Positions 50,250 through 59,079 of a DNA stretch of 64,000 nt are shown here, in pieces (position 1 is the stretch's first letter; every line of letters starts with the position of its first letter). Origin of the DNA: Methanoculleus sp. UBA430 (GTDB lineage: Archaea; Halobacteriota; Methanomicrobia; Methanomicrobiales; Methanoculleaceae); contig NZ_DAXW01000009.1 of the NCBI RefSeq assembly GCF_002506585.1, positions 260,346-324,345 of the forward strand, given 5' to 3'. Below the pieces are notes generated by a model. The model saw nothing but the letters and a program-made list of their open reading frames with translations. It had not been told where the DNA came from and searched no databases. The translations under genes were made by a program, and so were the position numbers.

Positions 50250-50951
50250 TCACGGGATCGTCCTGACGATCCGTTCCTTCGTCACCTTACCGGCGATGAC
50301 ACGGGCGAGGGCGAGGAGCGCTACCCCGGCCGCCGCGAGAACCGCCTCAGTCGTCGCCGAGATGCCGGGCCCGCCCGGTACGACCTGCTGGAGCCCGATG
50401 ATCAGGAAGACGAACCCGAAGATGAGGACGAATCCGAGGATCTGGTTCTCACGCATCCCGAGCGCGAGCTGGGCCGCGCCGATGAGCCCGGCCGCGGCAG
50501 CGATCCAGACAGGGACGACGACCGCGAGATGGGCGAGAAGCAGCGGTTCGGCGGCGACGGGAGCGCCGGTGAGGCCGGTGACCGCCGCGGCGGTCACTGC
50601 GGCCGAGAGGAGGGTCGTCAGGTACGCCGGCACGGCGACCCCGACGGCCTTCCCTTCCCAGAGGCAGCGGAGGGAGACCGGAGTGCAGAGGAGCGTCTCA
50701 ATGGTGCCGTCCCGCTTCTCGCGGAGGAAGGCATCGGCGCAGAAGATGTAGCCCATGAAGACCCCGACAGGGAGGGTGACCGCGGCGATGCTGCCGGCAA
50801 GGGTCGTAACCTCTTCGCCGGCACCCGCAGCGATCCCCATGGCGGACATAACAGGGAGCCAGATGGCAAAGATGAGCCCGGATATGAGGATACTCCGGTT
50901 CCGGAGGGCGACCCGCATCTCGCGGCCGGCGATGATGCCGAGCGTGCTCAT
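50250..50951 (-). CDS. ABC-2 type transporter permease
   Basis: A 233-residue membrane subunit with about six predicted hydrophobic segments (first at residues 21-45, last at about 203-225). It has the Arg-Glu-Lys-Arg-x-Gly-Thr-Ile-Glu-Thr-Leu segment near residue 76, a motif of ABC-2 exporters. It overlaps the ATPase gene by 4 bp. Type: ABC-2/NatB-like exporter of unknown substrate. Confidence 0.85.
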   Translation of the reverse strand: MSTLGIIAGREMRVALRNRSILISGLIFAIWLPVMSAMGIAAGAGEEVTTLAGSIAAVTLPVGVFMGYIFCADAFLREKRDGTIETLLCTPVSLRCLWEGKAVGVAVPAYLTTLLSAAVTAAAVTGLTGAPVAAEPLLLAHLAVVVPVWIAAAAGLIGAAQLALGMRENQILGFVLIFGFVFLIIGLQQVVPGGPGISATTEAVLAAAGVALLALARVIAGKVTKERIVRTIP

Positions 50952-51880
50952 GCTCCGCCCTCCGCCAGGTCGACGTGTTCGAGGTAGATCTCCTCAAGCG
51001 ATCTGGATGACCGGCGGACCTCCTCGATCCGGAACCCTGCCCCGACGAGTGCAGCGACGAGATCCGGGGTCGCGCCGGGATCGGCAAGGGTGCAGAGGAG
51101 AACGTCGCCGTCCACGTCGCACCCGGCGACGAACGGCAGCCCCATGGCAGTCTCGCACGCGTGGGCGCGGTCGCCCGGGTCGGCGAGGGAGACCGTCACG
51201 GCAAGGCGGTCTGAGGCCGCGGTGAGGTTTGCCACCGTATCGAAGGCACGGATCCTGCCGCCGGCGAGGATCGCGACCGTCGAGCAGATCCGCTGGACTT
51301 CGTCGAGGTGATGGGAATTTAAAAAGACGGTCATCTCTTCCCGCCGCGAGAGTTCGAGGATGAGGTCACGGACCATCCGCTGCGCGCCGGGGTCGAGGCC
51401 GGAGGACGGTTCGTCGAGGAAGACGACCTCAGGGCGGTGGAGGATGGCCCGGGCGATCCCGAGTTTCCGCTTCATGCCGGTCGAGAACGTCCCGACCAGG
51501 TCGTCCCGCCGGTCGGCAAGATCGACGAGCGTGAGGAGTTCGTCGATCCTCTCTGCAGGGTCGTCAACGCCGTAGAGCCCGGCGTAGTAGGCCAGGTTGC
51601 CGGCTGCGCTCATCCGGTCGGCAAGACCGTTGTTCTCAAAGAGCACCCCGACCCTCCGGCGCGCATCGTCGTCGGAGGCGAGGTCGCGGCCGAGGACCCG
51701 GACCTCGCCTGCGCCGGGGGCAAGGAGGCCGAGCAGGATCCGGATGGTCGTGGTCTTCCCGGCGCCGTTCGGGCCGAGATAGCCGAAGACCTCACCGTGA
51801 CCGACGGTGAACGAAACGTCGCGGAGGATCTCCCGGCCATCGAAGGACCGCGAGAGGCCCCGGACCTCGACGGCGCTCAC
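50948..51880 (-). CDS. ABC-2 type transporter ATPase
   Basis: A 310-residue ATPase with a C-terminal extension. Walker A Gly-Pro-Asn-Gly-Ala-Gly-Lys-Thr-Thr near residue 36, the signature Phe-Ser-Thr-Gly-Met-Lys-Arg-Lys-Leu (in place of Leu-Ser-Gly-Gly) near residue 135, and Walker B Val-Phe-Leu-Asp-Glu-Pro near 155 are seen. The variant signature is typical of NatA/drug exporters. The GTG at 51880 starts the conserved region; the frame stays open upstream to 52027 but the extra residues look non-coding. It pairs with the permease gene 50250-50951. Confidence 0.9.
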   Translation of the reverse strand: MSAVEVRGLSRSFDGREILRDVSFTVGHGEVFGYLGPNGAGKTTTIRILLGLLAPGAGEVRVLGRDLASDDDARRRVGVLFENNGLADRMSAAGNLAYYAGLYGVDDPAERIDELLTLVDLADRRDDLVGTFSTGMKRKLGIARAILHRPEVVFLDEPSSGLDPGAQRMVRDLILELSRREEMTVFLNSHHLDEVQRICSTVAILAGGRIRAFDTVANLTAASDRLAVTVSLADPGDRAHACETAMGLPFVAGCDVDGDVLLCTLADPGATPDLVAALVGAGFRIEEVRRSSRSLEEIYLEHVDLAEGGA

Positions 51881-52125
51881 GCCGGCCGCCTCCGGCACCG
51901 GGTAACGATTATCCGGGATTCCCGGGCTGCGGAATCTGCAGAGTGCATAGTGATAGATCTCCGCGCGAAATTGTAAAAGGAGCGGATCTTGTGTGACGGG
52001 CGGGCCGGGATAACAGGATCCAGCCAAGGAGGGGGAAACGCTATTTCACCGCAACGAGAGATCCTCCATCATCACGCCGGACGCCCTGCTGCCCGTTCCG
52101 GCACCTCAACCGGGAGCCTTTGCAA

Positions 52126-53409
52126 ATGGAGTTCACCTGCGGTATCGACAACCGGCCCGGGCCGGCACACCTTCTCATCTTCGGCCTGCAGTGGCTGGCG
52201 GTGAGTGTTCCTCTCGTCCTGATCATCGGGAGGGTGGCGGCCGGCGCTCAGGCGGAGGCGGCGGCCGTTCCCTACCTGCAGAGACTCTTCCTCCTCGTCG
52301 GCCTCGTCCTCCTCGTGCAGGTCTACCTCGGCCACCGGCTTCCCCTGGTCCTCGGCCCGGCGACGGTGCTCCTGGTCGGCATCCTCGCAAGCACCGATGC
52401 GGGCATCGGAGCGGTCAACGCGTCGCTCCTCGCCGGGGGGCTCCTCATTGCCGGAATAGCGGCAACCGGCCTTATCGGGCGCCTGAAAAGCCTCTTCACG
52501 CCCCGGGTGATCACGGTCGTCCTCGTGCTCATCGCGTTCACCCTCGCCCCCACCATCCTCAACCTGGTCACGGACGGAGGCGGCACGGTCCCCCCGGCGC
52601 AGGCTTTCCTCTTCTCAATCACGTTTGCGCTCGCCCTCTTCATCGCCGGCGGTTATCTCGCGGGAATGTGGAAGTCGATCCTGGCGCTCTGGGCGATCCT
52701 CATCGGCACCCCGGTCTACATCGCTCTCTTCGGGGAGGTCCCCCTGCCTCCGGCGGATACCCCCCTCTTCGCGCTGCCTGGAGACCTGATCGCACCGCTC
52801 GCCGTTCCTGACACCGGGATCATTGCGGCGTTCCTGATCTGCTACCTCGCGCTCGCGATAAACGACCTCGGCTCAATCCAGTCGGTGGGCGGCCTTCTCG
52901 GCGCCGGGGCGATGGAGGAGCGGGTGAGCCGCGGGGTGACCGTAACCGGCCTTGCGAACGTTCTCGCGGGGCTCACCGGCGTCATCGGCCCGGTGAACTT
53001 CTCCCTCTCCCCCGGGGTCATCGCCGCCACCGGGTGCGCGTCCCGCCTCGCCCTGGTCCCGGCAGCGATTGGGCTCGGCCTCATAGCCGCATCGCCGCTT
53101 GCCATCGGATACCTGGAGAGCATCCCCGCCCCCGTCATCGGTGTCGTCCTCACCTACGTCATGGCCTCCCAGATCGCGGCAGGGCTCATGCTCGCGCAGG
53201 AGAGCAAAGCGGTCGGGAGATTCGAAGACGGCCTGATCATCGGCATCCCCCTCCTTCTCGGGACCCTGGTGGCGTTTCTGCCCCCGGAGATCGCGGCGGG
53301 GTTCCCGGCGGCGGTTCGCCCCCTCATCGCAAACGGATTTGTGGTCGGTATCGTAACGGTCCTCGCGCTCGAGCACATTGTCTACCGTCGGGCACGGGGT
53401 GAGAGGTGA
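52126..53409 (+). CDS. Nucleobase:cation symporter-2 family permease (uracil/xanthine type)
   Basis: A 427-residue membrane protein with about thirteen hydrophobic segments. It starts near Met-Glu-Phe, with Leu-Gly-Pro-Ala-Thr near residue 77 and a Ser-Pro-Gly-Val-Ile-Ala-Ala-Thr-Gly-Cys-Ala-Ser-Arg segment near residue 297, close to the NAT/NCS2 signature region. ATG 52126 is preceded by GGGAGCC; a TTG two codons earlier is possible. Family size and topology fit uracil or xanthine permeases; the base is not identifiable. It stands alone, divergent from the ABC exporter genes. Confidence 0.8.
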   Translation: MEFTCGIDNRPGPAHLLIFGLQWLAVSVPLVLIIGRVAAGAQAEAAAVPYLQRLFLLVGLVLLVQVYLGHRLPLVLGPATVLLVGILASTDAGIGAVNASLLAGGLLIAGIAATGLIGRLKSLFTPRVITVVLVLIAFTLAPTILNLVTDGGGTVPPAQAFLFSITFALALFIAGGYLAGMWKSILALWAILIGTPVYIALFGEVPLPPADTPLFALPGDLIAPLAVPDTGIIAAFLICYLALAINDLGSIQSVGGLLGAGAMEERVSRGVTVTGLANVLAGLTGVIGPVNFSLSPGVIAATGCASRLALVPAAIGLGLIAASPLAIGYLESIPAPVIGVVLTYVMASQIAAGLMLAQESKAVGRFEDGLIIGIPLLLGTLVAFLPPEIAAGFPAAVRPLIANGFVVGIVTVLALEHIVYRRARGER

Positions 53410-53449
53410 GATCAAGAGACAACGAGAAAGCAGGGTTCTGAGAAGATGA

Positions 53450-53522
53450 TGGGCCCGGTGCGATTCGAACGCACGACCTCCCGGTTATCAGCCGGGTGCA
53501 CCACCGGCTATGCTACGGGCCC
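53450..53522 (-). tRNA. tRNA-Ile (GAU), copy 1
   Basis: Cloverleaf on the minus strand: acceptor GGGCCCG/CGGGCCC, anticodon stem CCCGG/CCGGG with loop CTGATAA (anticodon GAT), T arm with CGTTCGAATCG, and discriminator A at 53450. CCA is not encoded and no intron is seen. A TATA-like AATTATA lies about 22-28 nt upstream (near 53544-53550). The 72-nt core is identical to copy 2, 231 bp away. Confidence 0.95.
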
Positions 53523-53753
53523 GGATGCACTCATACTAGTGCCTATAATTGTTGTATAATCTTCGATTTAAAGGTTGTGCAAAGACCTTGCTTCGCCCAT
53601 TTCGCTACGCGAGGCGGTTTCCTGGAAGCGCCGCCTCCGTGGCCGCCGGTGCCGGGGTCTGCCCGGTTAATCTACGGGAAAGGACGAAGAAGTCAGCAGT
53701 CCCGGCGGTGTCGACCCGTGGGGCTCCCCGGAAGAGACTGATCAAAAAGGACA

Positions 53754-53826
53754 TGGGCCCGGTGCGATTCGAACGCACGACCTCCCGGTTATCAGCCGGG
53801 TGCACCACCGGCTATGCTACGGGCCC
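53754..53826 (-). tRNA. tRNA-Ile (GAU), copy 2
   Basis: Identical over its 72-nt core to copy 1, with the same discriminator A (position 53754). A strong TATA box, TATTTATATC, lies about 24-33 nt upstream (near 53850-53860). The 231 bases between the copies contain no recognisable gene. Confidence 0.95.
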
Positions 53827-53847
53827 TAAGATTTCCCTCCAACATCC

Positions 53848-53860
53848 GGGATATAAATAC
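53848..53860 (-). promoter_or_regulatory. TATA box of tRNA-Ile copy 2
   Basis: GTATTTATATC on the minus strand, 24-34 nt before the mature tRNA start. Confidence 0.55.
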
Positions 53861-53931
53861 ATAATTGTTTTGGTCAGGCATCCAAAGCGCTATGTTAAAA
53901 CCCGATGATAAAAGTACAGTTGAGTTGAACA

Positions 53932-55701
53932 ATGGCTGTACGATACCTACTCGGAAATGAGGGCATCGCTCACGCATGCCTGGAGGCAAACATCGATTTT
54001 GCCAGCGGCTACCCGGGAACGCCGTCCTCTGAAGTGATCGATATCCTCCGGGTGCAGGAAGAGCGGCCCTTCACCGTGGAGTGGTCCACGAACGAGAAGG
54101 TCGCCTTCGAGAACGCCCTCGCCGCCGCCTGGTGCGGGGTGCGCGCACTCTGCACCATGAAGCACGTCGGGCTGAACGTGGCGGCCGACCCCCTGATGAC
54201 GAGCGCATACACCGGGGTGACCGGCGGGCTCGTTATCCTCTCGGCCGACGACCCCTTCGCGCACAGTTCCCAGAACGAGCAGGATACCCGGCGTTATGCG
54301 CATTTCGCCCGACTCCCATGCCTTGATCCCTCATCGGTCCAGGAGGCGCACGATATGCTGCGGGACGCCTTCGCCCTCTCCGAGGAGTTCGGCCTCCCCG
54401 TCATCTTCCGGCCCACGACCCGGATCTGCCACTCAAAGGGCGACGTCGACATAGGCGTAGTCGGCACCGAGCACCGGACCGCCGTCTTCAACCGCGACCC
54501 GAAGCAGTACGTGGTCATCCCCGCGCACACGAGGGTGCTGCACAGGAAGCTGAACGAGAAGCAGCAGGCGCTGAAAGAACGGCTGGTCGAGCTCGGCTAC
54601 AACCGCCACACAATCCGGGGCACGACCGCCGTCGTCACGAGCGGCGTCGCGGCCGCATACGTCCAGGAGGTCCTCCCCGACGACGTCTCGCTCGCGATCA
54701 TCGGCGCCTACCCCATCGACGAGGAGTGGCTCAAATCCTTCGTCGACCGGCACGAGAAGGTCCTGGTCGTCGAGGAGCTCGCCCCGGTCGTCGAGGAGGC
54801 TGTCCGCCAGGTGGCGACGAAAACGGAGGTCCTCGGCAAGATGACCGGAACGGTCCCGTACGAAGGGGAGTTCACCCCGGCGACCGTCGCTGCCATCCTC
54901 GAGAGAGCAGGCATCGCCCCCACGGTAACCTTCCCCACACCCGCCCCGGTCCAGGGGGTGCCGCCCCGCCCGCCGATCCTCTGTGCAGGGTGCATGCACC
55001 GGCCGACGTTCTACGCGATGCGGAAGGTCTTCCGCGACGGCATCTTCCCGAGCGACATCGGGTGCTACACCCTCGGCCTCCAGCTCGGCGCGGTGGACAC
55101 CACCATCTGCATGGGCGCCTCGATCACCGTCGGGAGCGGCATCGCCCGGTCGGGCGAGGAGCACCCGGTGGTCTGCACCATCGGCGACTCGACGTTCCTC
55201 CACACGGGAATGCCGGGGCTCTTAAACGCCGTTTACAACGGCGCCGATATGGTCGTCGTCATCCTCGACAACCGGATCACCGCCATGACCGGCCACCAGC
55301 CAAACCCCAACACCGGGCTGACGGCCGCAGGCGTCGAGAGCACCCCGATATCGCTCGACGCGATCTGCCGGTCGTGCGGGGTCTCGTGGGTCGAGACGGT
55401 CGACCCCTACGATCTCCCGGTCCTCCTCGACACGTTCCGGAAGGCAAAGGAGCGCAAAGGCGTCCGGGTCATCATCGCGAAGCAGCCCTGCGTCATCACC
55501 GCACGGCGGAGCGGGATCAAACGCAAGGTCTACGCGGTCGACCTGGAGCAGTGTACGGGCTGCGGGGTCTGCCGGTCGTTCGGCTGCCCGGCGATAGCGT
55601 TTGCCGGGAAGAACGCGACGATCACCGAGCTCTGCGCCGGGTGCGGCGTCTGCGCGGACATCTGTCCGTCAGGGGCCATCGGTATGGAGGGACGGCGATG
55701 A
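53932..55701 (+). CDS. iorA: Indolepyruvate:ferredoxin oxidoreductase, alpha subunit
   Basis: A 589-residue subunit with an N-terminal POR-like domain (Gly-Tyr-Pro-Gly-Thr-Pro-Ser-Ser-Glu near residue 28), a TPP-binding domain (Gly-Asp-Ser-Thr-Phe-Leu-His near residue 420, then Gly-His-Gln-Pro-Asn-Pro near 460) and a C-terminal 2x[4Fe-4S] ferredoxin domain (Cys-Thr-Gly-Cys-Gly-Val-Cys near 541 and Cys-Ala-Gly-Cys-Gly-Val-Cys near 567). It oxidises aryl pyruvates to aryl-CoA thioesters, or works in reverse to make aromatic amino acids from arylacetates in methanogens. It overlaps iorB by 4 bp. Confidence 0.95.
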   Translation: MAVRYLLGNEGIAHACLEANIDFASGYPGTPSSEVIDILRVQEERPFTVEWSTNEKVAFENALAAAWCGVRALCTMKHVGLNVAADPLMTSAYTGVTGGLVILSADDPFAHSSQNEQDTRRYAHFARLPCLDPSSVQEAHDMLRDAFALSEEFGLPVIFRPTTRICHSKGDVDIGVVGTEHRTAVFNRDPKQYVVIPAHTRVLHRKLNEKQQALKERLVELGYNRHTIRGTTAVVTSGVAAAYVQEVLPDDVSLAIIGAYPIDEEWLKSFVDRHEKVLVVEELAPVVEEAVRQVATKTEVLGKMTGTVPYEGEFTPATVAAILERAGIAPTVTFPTPAPVQGVPPRPPILCAGCMHRPTFYAMRKVFRDGIFPSDIGCYTLGLQLGAVDTTICMGASITVGSGIARSGEEHPVVCTIGDSTFLHTGMPGLLNAVYNGADMVVVILDNRITAMTGHQPNPNTGLTAAGVESTPISLDAICRSCGVSWVETVDPYDLPVLLDTFRKAKERKGVRVIIAKQPCVITARRSGIKRKVYAVDLEQCTGCGVCRSFGCPAIAFAGKNATITELCAGCGVCADICPSGAIGMEGRR

Positions 55702-56294
55702 AACCCTCGTTCGATATCCTGATCGTCGGTATCGGCGGGCAGGGAACCGTCCTCGCCTCGAACGTCCTCGGCGAGGCGTGCATCCTCGAGAACCGGACCG
55801 TCCGGAGCGCTGAGACCCACGGCATGGCGCAGCGCGGCGGGTCGGTCGAGAGCCACATCCGGATCGACGGGAAGTTCGGGTCCCTGATCGCGCCGGGGAC
55901 GGCTGATCTCCTCATCGCCTTCGACCTGCTCGAGGCCCTCCGCTACCGCCACTACCTGCCGGCCGCGGGAAGGCTCATCGTGAACCGGAACCAGGTCGTC
56001 CCCACATCGGTCTACCAGCAGAACCTGGACGTGCCCGACGAAGAGAGCATCCTCGCCGCGCTCGCCGATCTCGACGTCACCTGCATCGACGCCGCAGCCC
56101 TCGCGGAGGAGGCGGGGAGCATCCTCTCGCAGAACATCGTGATGCTCGGCGCCGCGTCCCGGTTCATCCCGCTCCGGCCCGAGACCCTCGACGAGGCGGT
56201 GCGGCGGTGCGTCCCGAAAAAGACCGTCGAGGTCAACGCCGCGGCCTTCCGGCTCGGCCGGGAAGCGGGAGAACGGGGCGCGGACACGCCCTGA
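55698..56294 (+). CDS. iorB: Indolepyruvate:ferredoxin oxidoreductase, beta subunit
   Basis: A 198-residue subunit of the gamma/beta POR fold: Val-Gly-Ile-Gly-Gly-Gln-Gly-Thr-Val near residue 10 and Ser-Ala-Glu-Thr-His-Gly-Met-Ala-Gln-Arg-Gly-Gly near residue 37. The ATG at 55698 lies in the iorA stop codon. The same frame stays open far upstream inside iorA but is not coding there. It completes the two-subunit IOR enzyme. Confidence 0.95.
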   Translation: MKPSFDILIVGIGGQGTVLASNVLGEACILENRTVRSAETHGMAQRGGSVESHIRIDGKFGSLIAPGTADLLIAFDLLEALRYRHYLPAAGRLIVNRNQVVPTSVYQQNLDVPDEESILAALADLDVTCIDAAALAEEAGSILSQNIVMLGAASRFIPLRPETLDEAVRRCVPKKTVEVNAAAFRLGREAGERGADTP

Positions 56295-56317
56295 TCCCCG
56301 CTCTCCACCCATCACCG

Positions 56318-56322
56318 TTTTT
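56318..56322 (+). terminator. Oligo-T after iorB
   Basis: ACCGTTTTTCTCTCC lies 23 nt after the iorB stop codon and 45 nt before the next gene. Confidence 0.4.
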
Positions 56323-56367
56323 CTCTCCCCGCAAACTGTATTACCCATCCTGCCGACCTGATACGCC

Positions 56368-57888
56368 ATGAGCGAGCGGGATATCGTTGCAGCACTCACG
56401 AGCCGTGCAGGCGCAGAAGGGGAGTTCCGGCTCTCCGAACTGCAGAAAGACCTGGGAACCGGGCAATCGCTCGAGCGCCTTGCCGGGGAGATCCGCCCGC
56501 ACCTCGACAGCCTCGGCCTCGCCATCAGGCCGGCCGGGGATGACTACGTCATCGGCCGCCGCCCGGACGGCGGGATCCTCGCGGTCGACGACGCCGGGCG
56601 AGAGCGCCAGCTCGCGTTCTTCCGGAACCCCGGTGTGCCCGGCTACATCCAGGAGCTGGTCGAGTCCTACATCGAAAAGAAGACCAGCAAGTCCTGGGAC
56701 GACACTGCCGTCCTCGACCGGATGCGGAACGCCATCCTCGCCCAGAAGAGCCAGTACTGGAAGGAGAAGCAGGTGAGTTACCGGAAAGCCTACCCGGTCC
56801 TCGGGTATCTCGCCTACCACGCGCCGGTCTACCTGGTGCAGTTCGAGCACATCCTCTGGCAGATCATCAGCCGGGGGCTCGCAAAGCCCGAGATGCGCAT
56901 CCTTGACCTCGGCACCGGGCCGGGGGTCGTCCCACTCGCCGTCATCGACCTCCTCGGAAGAATCGGAACGGGAGCGGCGGACATCTACGCCGTCGAACGC
57001 TCCGAAGAGCACTTCGAGGCCTACAACGCCCTCGTCCCGGCCGCAGCCGCGGCGCAGGGAGGTAGGGTGCGGGTGGAAAAACTCATCCGGGCGGATATCG
57101 GGACGCTCGCGGCAAAGGACCTGCCTGAGGGGATCGACCTCATGGTCTTCTCGAATGTCCTTGGCGAGCTCCGCCAGATGAGCATCGACCAGCGTGCCGA
57201 CCTCGTCGACGCTCTCGCCGAACGGCTCGCCCCCGACGGGACGATCGTCATCGTGGAGCCCGCCGACCTCACCAACGCGACCGTGATGCGGCAGACCGTG
57301 CGCGCGATCGCAGACCGAGGGCTCACCGTCTTCAGCCCCTGCTCGTTCATCTGGGGCACGACCTGCAACCCCGCGCGGTGCTGGACCTTCGAGCAGAAGG
57401 GCGACATCCAGCCGACCCGGCTGATGGAGCGCCTTGCAGAGGGGAAAGACGGCTACCGGTTCATCAACGTCGACATCAAGTATGCCTCGACACTCCTGCG
57501 GAAGGATGCCTCGGTGCAGCACGCCTATCGGGTCCCGCCGGGAGCAAAGTTCGCCCGCCTCTCCCACCTCCGCCAGCACCGGGACAAGAAGATCAACGTC
57601 GTCGCCGCGCTGATGTCGGGGAACCTCGGCGATACCCGGACAAAGGTCTACAAGGTCTGCGACGGAACGCCCGCGGACCAGGTCTACGCCGTGGTCCCGG
57701 CGACCCTCCGCGGCACGAACCGCGACGCGCTCGAGGGTCCCGCCTACGGGGATATCGTCCGGCTCTACGGTGTCCTCGTCAGGTTCAACAAGGACCACAA
57801 CTCCTACAACCTGGTTATTCTTCCCGGAACCCGGGTGGAACCGGTCGGGTCCCCGTCGGGAGAGGCTGCCGGGACCGGGGCCACGTAG
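56368..57888 (+). CDS. Rsm22-like class I SAM methyltransferase
   Basis: A 506-residue protein with an N-terminal winged-helix-like region (residues 1-90), a Rossmann methyltransferase core with Leu-Asp-Leu-Gly-Thr-Gly-Pro-Gly (motif I, near residue 179) and Val-Ile-Val-Glu-Pro-Ala-Asp near 297, then a Cys-containing stretch (Cys332, Cys340, Cys344; Trp-Gly-Thr-Thr-Cys-Asn-Pro-Ala-Arg-Cys) and a basic C-terminal domain. The pattern fits the small ribosomal subunit Rsm22 family, often iron-sulfur. The ATG is preceded by weak ribosome sequence. Target (probably ribosomal) is inferred. Confidence 0.75.
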   Translation: MSERDIVAALTSRAGAEGEFRLSELQKDLGTGQSLERLAGEIRPHLDSLGLAIRPAGDDYVIGRRPDGGILAVDDAGRERQLAFFRNPGVPGYIQELVESYIEKKTSKSWDDTAVLDRMRNAILAQKSQYWKEKQVSYRKAYPVLGYLAYHAPVYLVQFEHILWQIISRGLAKPEMRILDLGTGPGVVPLAVIDLLGRIGTGAADIYAVERSEEHFEAYNALVPAAAAAQGGRVRVEKLIRADIGTLAAKDLPEGIDLMVFSNVLGELRQMSIDQRADLVDALAERLAPDGTIVIVEPADLTNATVMRQTVRAIADRGLTVFSPCSFIWGTTCNPARCWTFEQKGDIQPTRLMERLAEGKDGYRFINVDIKYASTLLRKDASVQHAYRVPPGAKFARLSHLRQHRDKKINVVAALMSGNLGDTRTKVYKVCDGTPADQVYAVVPATLRGTNRDALEGPAYGDIVRLYGVLVRFNKDHNSYNLVILPGTRVEPVGSPSGEAAGTGAT

Positions 57889-57925
57889 GTTCCCGGCTCC
57901 CGCAGGCCCACCGGAGACTAAGGGG

Positions 57926-58909
57926 CTACGCCGCCCCTCCGCCCGCGCCGGGCTGGCTGACACCCCTGAGTGCATAAAGGATCCCCCCGTAGCCGAGGCT
58001 GACCGCGACGACCTGGACGAGCGCTCCGAGGAGCGGGATGAAGGTGAGGATCTGCAGGATCACAAACCCCAGGATGAAGATACCCATGGGTCCCGGCCTC
58101 CACCCCGTCCGCGAAGCGATGACGTCCCCAAGGGCGTATGCGACAAAGAGCGACGAGAGCAGGAGAGCGACGATGAAGAGGAGTCCCCCGACGAGCGCGA
58201 TCGGGAGGCCTATCACGGTGATGGCGACGATCAGGAGGAGAATTGCCGTCACGATTATCGCGAGGAACCCGAGAACGGTCAGGACGACCGGGTTCTTCTC
58301 GACCTCCCCGACGATCGCCGCGAACGGGCCGGGGAGGAATTTGATGAGGAGGAGGCCGAGGATGAGGGCCCCGATCGCGGTGAGTACCGCAAAGAGGCCG
58401 GGCAGCGCCGGCCCGGGTTCCTGCTGCTCCTCAAACGTCACGTTTCCGGCCGTGCCGGTGTTGTTGAATGTCCCGGCCGAGACGGTAAGGTTGCCGAGGA
58501 CCGATCCCTCGTTCACGACCTCGCCCGCGCTGATCACCGCGTCACGCTCTATGACGGCATCTTCCCCGATCCGAACCGTGCCCCCGGTGACGAGTGCGTT
58601 CGTCGCGTTTCCGTTCAGTTCAATTTCGCCACCAGCGGCGAGCACCTTCCCACCGACATCACCGTTGACTACCAGGGTGCCGCTCGCGGCGATGACGTCG
58701 CCGGCCACCGGGGCATCCACCGTCACCATGCCCCCGGCGACGGTCAGGCTGTCGACGGGGGCCCTGACGGTCACGGACCCACCCGAGGCGACCACGTCGT
58801 CGGGGATGGGGGTGTCAATCAACTGCTGGTCGGCGCTGAGGAAGGTGAGTGCATGTGCTCCGGAAGGGATGAGCAGCAGAGCAAGGATGAAGACTCCCAG
58901 GAATTTCAT
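57926..58909 (-). CDS. Bactofilin-like beta-solenoid membrane protein with signal peptide
   Basis: A 327-residue protein: a signal peptide (residues 1-20), an extracytoplasmic beta-solenoid of about eight rungs (about 25-165) built from short repeats such as Gly-Gly-x-Val-Thr-Val-x-Ala-Pro-Val and Gly-Thr-Leu-Val-Val-Asn-Gly-Asp-Val, then four or five hydrophobic helices (175-310). The solenoid part resembles polymer-forming cytoskeletal (bactofilin-like) domains. The ATG at 58909 begins just before the signal; the frame stays open to 58963 but the extra residues are unlikely. Function unknown; perhaps an envelope scaffold. Confidence 0.7.
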   Translation of the reverse strand: MKFLGVFILALLLIPSGAHALTFLSADQQLIDTPIPDDVVASGGSVTVRAPVDSLTVAGGMVTVDAPVAGDVIAASGTLVVNGDVGGKVLAAGGEIELNGNATNALVTGGTVRIGEDAVIERDAVISAGEVVNEGSVLGNLTVSAGTFNNTGTAGNVTFEEQQEPGPALPGLFAVLTAIGALILGLLLIKFLPGPFAAIVGEVEKNPVVLTVLGFLAIIVTAILLLIVAITVIGLPIALVGGLLFIVALLLSSLFVAYALGDVIASRTGWRPGPMGIFILGFVILQILTFIPLLGALVQVVAVSLGYGGILYALRGVSQPGAGGGAA

Positions 58910-59079
58910 ATAGCGACGATGTTTTTCTCCGAGAAAAAGGTTGGCGGCCGTGGAGAGAGGCAACGAAGAGGCGCCACTCCGGAGTCGCCAGGGGGGCCTG
59001 CGAGAAGGGGGATCACGCCGGACCGGACCCTGTCAGCGTGAAAACCCGGATCGACTTAAGCGCAGCGGGCCTCCGGCTT

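Noticed and set aside
54726..55697. Long open frame upstream of iorB in its own frame
   Set aside because: It lies inside iorA in another frame, and its Arg/Pro/Gly-rich text is a typical high-GC shadow; iorB starts at the ATGA overlap.
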